Made by a program: the position numbers and the translations under genes
The notes under the pieces: generated by a model
Databases searched by the model: none
The model's input: only the letters and a program-made list of their open reading frames with translations
What the model was told of the DNA's origin: nothing
Shown here: positions 61,923 through 64,000 of the stretch, piece after piece
Layout: each line of letters opens with the position of its first letter
Numbering within the stretch: position 1 is the first letter of the stretch
Source of the DNA: Nocardia nova
Lineage (GTDB): Bacteria; Actinomycetota; Actinomycetes; Mycobacteriales; Mycobacteriaceae
Length of the DNA stretch: 64,000 nt
NCBI RefSeq assembly: GCF_002933465.1
Contig: NZ_PSZE01000010.1
Span: forward strand, 62,001-126,000
Direction: 5' to 3'

Positions 61923-62570
61923 CTATCGGCCAATCATTTCCGCCAGTCGTTCGGTGAGTCGGACCGGATCGTCCTGCGGCGCATGGACCCACCAGGCCCC
62001 GTGCCACCGCGATTCGGCCAACACACGATAGACCGCCGCCGTACGTTCCTGCAGCGATATATCTCGTTCATAGGCGTCGAGCGCGCGTGCCGTGTCGAGT
62101 TCACCTCGGCGCCGGGCGCGTTCGACCGCCAGCTCGGTCGGCACGTCGAGCAGTATCTGGATATCGGGGACCGGCAGTTCGAACCGGCCGAACTCCAATT
62201 CCGCTACCCACGAACTTGTTTCGCCGTCCGCCTGCTCGCCGGCCCGCGCGGCGCTGTAGGCGGCATTGGAGGCGACATACCGATCGAGCAGCACAATATC
62301 GTTGTCCACCAACAGTTTCGACAACTCGTCGCGGGCCTCGGCGCGATCCAGCGCGAACAGCAGCGCCATCGCGCTCACGGATGCGGCCACATCGCCGTGC
62401 CGGCCGCGCAGGGCCTCGGCCGCGAGATCCGCGTGGATCGACCGGCCGTAGCGCGGGAAGGCCAGCGTGTCCACGCGCAGACCGCGGTCGCGCAGACCCG
62501 CGACGACGGCGTCGATCAACGTCCGCTTGCCCGCGCCGTCGAGGCCCTCTACCGCGATGAGTGCACCCAT
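61923..62570 (-). CDS. tmk: thymidylate kinase
   Basis: A 215-residue dTMP kinase that makes dTDP for DNA synthesis. The P-loop is VEGLDGAGKRTLIDAVV (residues 7-23), with the mycobacterial-type Lys-Arg-Thr. TLAFPRYGRSIHADLAAEAL, LLFALDRAEARDELSKLLVD, NDIVLLDRYVASNAAYSAAR (DRY motif with Asp/Arg for substrate) and PDIQILLDVPTELAVERARR follow. ATG 62570 starts the similarity; the longer frame does not help. It lies 79 bases upstream of mtrA, as in mycobacteria, where tmk is part of the same neighbourhood. Confidence 0.95.
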   Translation of the reverse strand: MGALIAVEGLDGAGKRTLIDAVVAGLRDRGLRVDTLAFPRYGRSIHADLAAEALRGRHGDVAASVSAMALLFALDRAEARDELSKLLVDNDIVLLDRYVASNAAYSAARAGEQADGETSSWVAELEFGRFELPVPDIQILLDVPTELAVERARRRGELDTARALDAYERDISLQERTAAVYRVLAESRWHGAWWVHAPQDDPVRLTERLAEMIGR

Positions 62571-62735
62571 AACGTGCAGGTTACAGCTTTCGCGGCCGCC
62601 CTGTTCCACGCACCCGCGGCGCGTTATCGGAAACACTAACGTTTCAGAAGACGCGACTTTCGGGGGCAGCGCACCGGATAACGACCGCGACGCCGCGCGG
62701 GATCAAGGAAGCGTCCCGAAAACAGGAAGGCGCCC

Positions 62736-63110
62736 ATGCTCATCTCTCGTGTATTACGTACCGCCGCAGCGACTCTCGCCATCACGGCGGGCCTCGCCGC
62801 CGGTGTCGCGGCGGCCGCACCGCTCCCGCTCGAGCCGGCCGCCCCGGTCGCGGGCACCTCCGGAAGTGCGAATTCGGCCACCGACGGCGGTGCCGGCAGC
62901 AGCGTCATCGACCTATTGAAACTGCTCGGCGACATCAGCCACGGATGCACCCCGGGCACCGTCTGTGCCGCCACGGCGGCAGCCCGGACACCGCAGGCGA
63001 ACACCGCGATCGCCGACACGCCGCTCGGATCCGGCTCGGCGAGCGGTTCGAACGAGCCGGGCTCGGTGCTGTGCTGGTTGCTGCACCCCAGCCCCACCTG
63101 CCGGATCTGA
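62736..63110 (+). CDS. small secreted protein of unknown function
   Basis: A 124-residue exported protein. The signal peptide is MLISRVLRTAAATLAITAGL and AAGVAAAAPLPLEP, with likely cleavage after the AAA-AP. The mature part is Ala/Ser/Gly/Thr-rich, with DLLKLLGDISHGCTPGTVCA and the C-terminal SVLCWLLHPSPTCRI, giving four cysteines in two pairs that may be disulfide-linked. ATG 62736 has AGGAAGG 7-13 bases upstream. It is convergent with sahH. A similar type of small secreted protein is at 36291-36650 but without clear sequence relation. Confidence 0.7.
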   Translation: MLISRVLRTAAATLAITAGLAAGVAAAAPLPLEPAAPVAGTSGSANSATDGGAGSSVIDLLKLLGDISHGCTPGTVCAATAAARTPQANTAIADTPLGSGSASGSNEPGSVLCWLLHPSPTCRI

Positions 63111-63129
63111 GTGTCGCGGCGCACGAGAC

Positions 63130-63168
63130 GGTTGTCCCACCGAAGCCGAAAGCCCCTGCGGGACAACC
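63130..63168. terminator. 9-bp stem-loop between convergent genes
   Basis: GGTTGTCCC (63130-63138) pairs with GGGACAACC (63160-63168) across a 21-base loop, 20 bases after the secreted-protein gene and about 40 beyond the sahH stop. Confidence 0.6.
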
Positions 63169-63207
63169 CGTTTCCGAACTCCCGTTTCCGAACTCCCGTT
63201 TCCGAAC

Positions 63208-63208
<1 letters not shown>
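63167..63208 (+). repeat. 14-base tandem repeat, three exact copies, at the sahH 3' end
   Basis: CCCGTTTCCGAACT repeats exactly at 63167-63180, 63181-63194 and 63195-63208. The last base is part of the sahH stop codon, and the first two copies lie between it and the hairpin. Confidence 0.92.

Positions 63209-64000
<792 letters not shown>

Overview
The window is high-GC actinobacterial DNA, most likely from Nocardia or a close relative in the Mycobacteriales. The evidence is the gene set and order in the right half: sigH-rshA with the 24-residue ribosomal protein bL37, an SRAP protein, aroA, rsgA, secA1, an Rv3235-type protein, a WS/DGAT acyltransferase, a DesA3-type desaturase with its reductase, hpf, comF, lpqB-mtrB-mtrA, tmk and sahH. 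As far as I remember the M. tuberculosis map, this is its sigH-to-sahH region, with local rearrangement. No tRNA, rRNA or CRISPR array was seen.

Layout. (1) 1-10 kb is an accessory island. It starts with two decayed integrases, then a CmtR-like metal sensor with a CDF transporter and a DUF3703 protein, a TauE/SafE exporter and MsrA. Next comes an ArsR-rhodanese fusion divergent from DsrE, a sulfide:quinone-oxidoreductase-like flavoprotein and an MFS exporter. It ends in a methyltransferase cut by a truncated IS110 element. (2) 10-13.4 kb holds a possible 19-residue hydrophobic peptide gene, a glycosyltransferase followed by a fragment of a second copy, and an endonuclease/exonuclease/phosphatase-fold protein. 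(3) 13.4-28 kb is a catabolic region with two tightly overlapping minus-strand operons. Operon A reads alcohol dehydrogenase, 3Fe-4S ferredoxin, ferredoxin reductase, a dehydrogenase-CMD fusion and a P450. Operon B reads Rieske oxygenase, 2Fe-2S ferredoxin, a KstD-like flavoprotein, E1 alpha, E1 beta, a stand-alone lipoyl domain and a small alpha/beta protein. TetR genes flank both operons, and several broken genes mark past deletions. (4) 28-33 kb holds Tn3 debris, an OYE-family reductase with a divergent MarR, NDH-2 with a TetR, and other fragments. (5) 33.2-64 kb is the core block, with accessory insertions such as Uma2, an HxlR regulator, a methyltransferase and a thiolase fragment.

How the genes fit together. 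The left island reads as metal and reactive-sulfur defence. The 13-28 kb region reads as oxidation of a hydrophobic, possibly steroid- or terpenoid-like, substrate: P450 or Rieske hydroxylation, FAD-dependent desaturation, alcohol oxidation, then thiamine-dependent chemistry. The substrate cannot be read from the sequence. The core block covers thiol stress (sigH has a SigH-type promoter of its own), shikimate synthesis, ribosome assembly and hibernation, protein export, lipid desaturation, the MtrAB-LpqB envelope system, and dTMP and S-adenosylhomocysteine metabolism.
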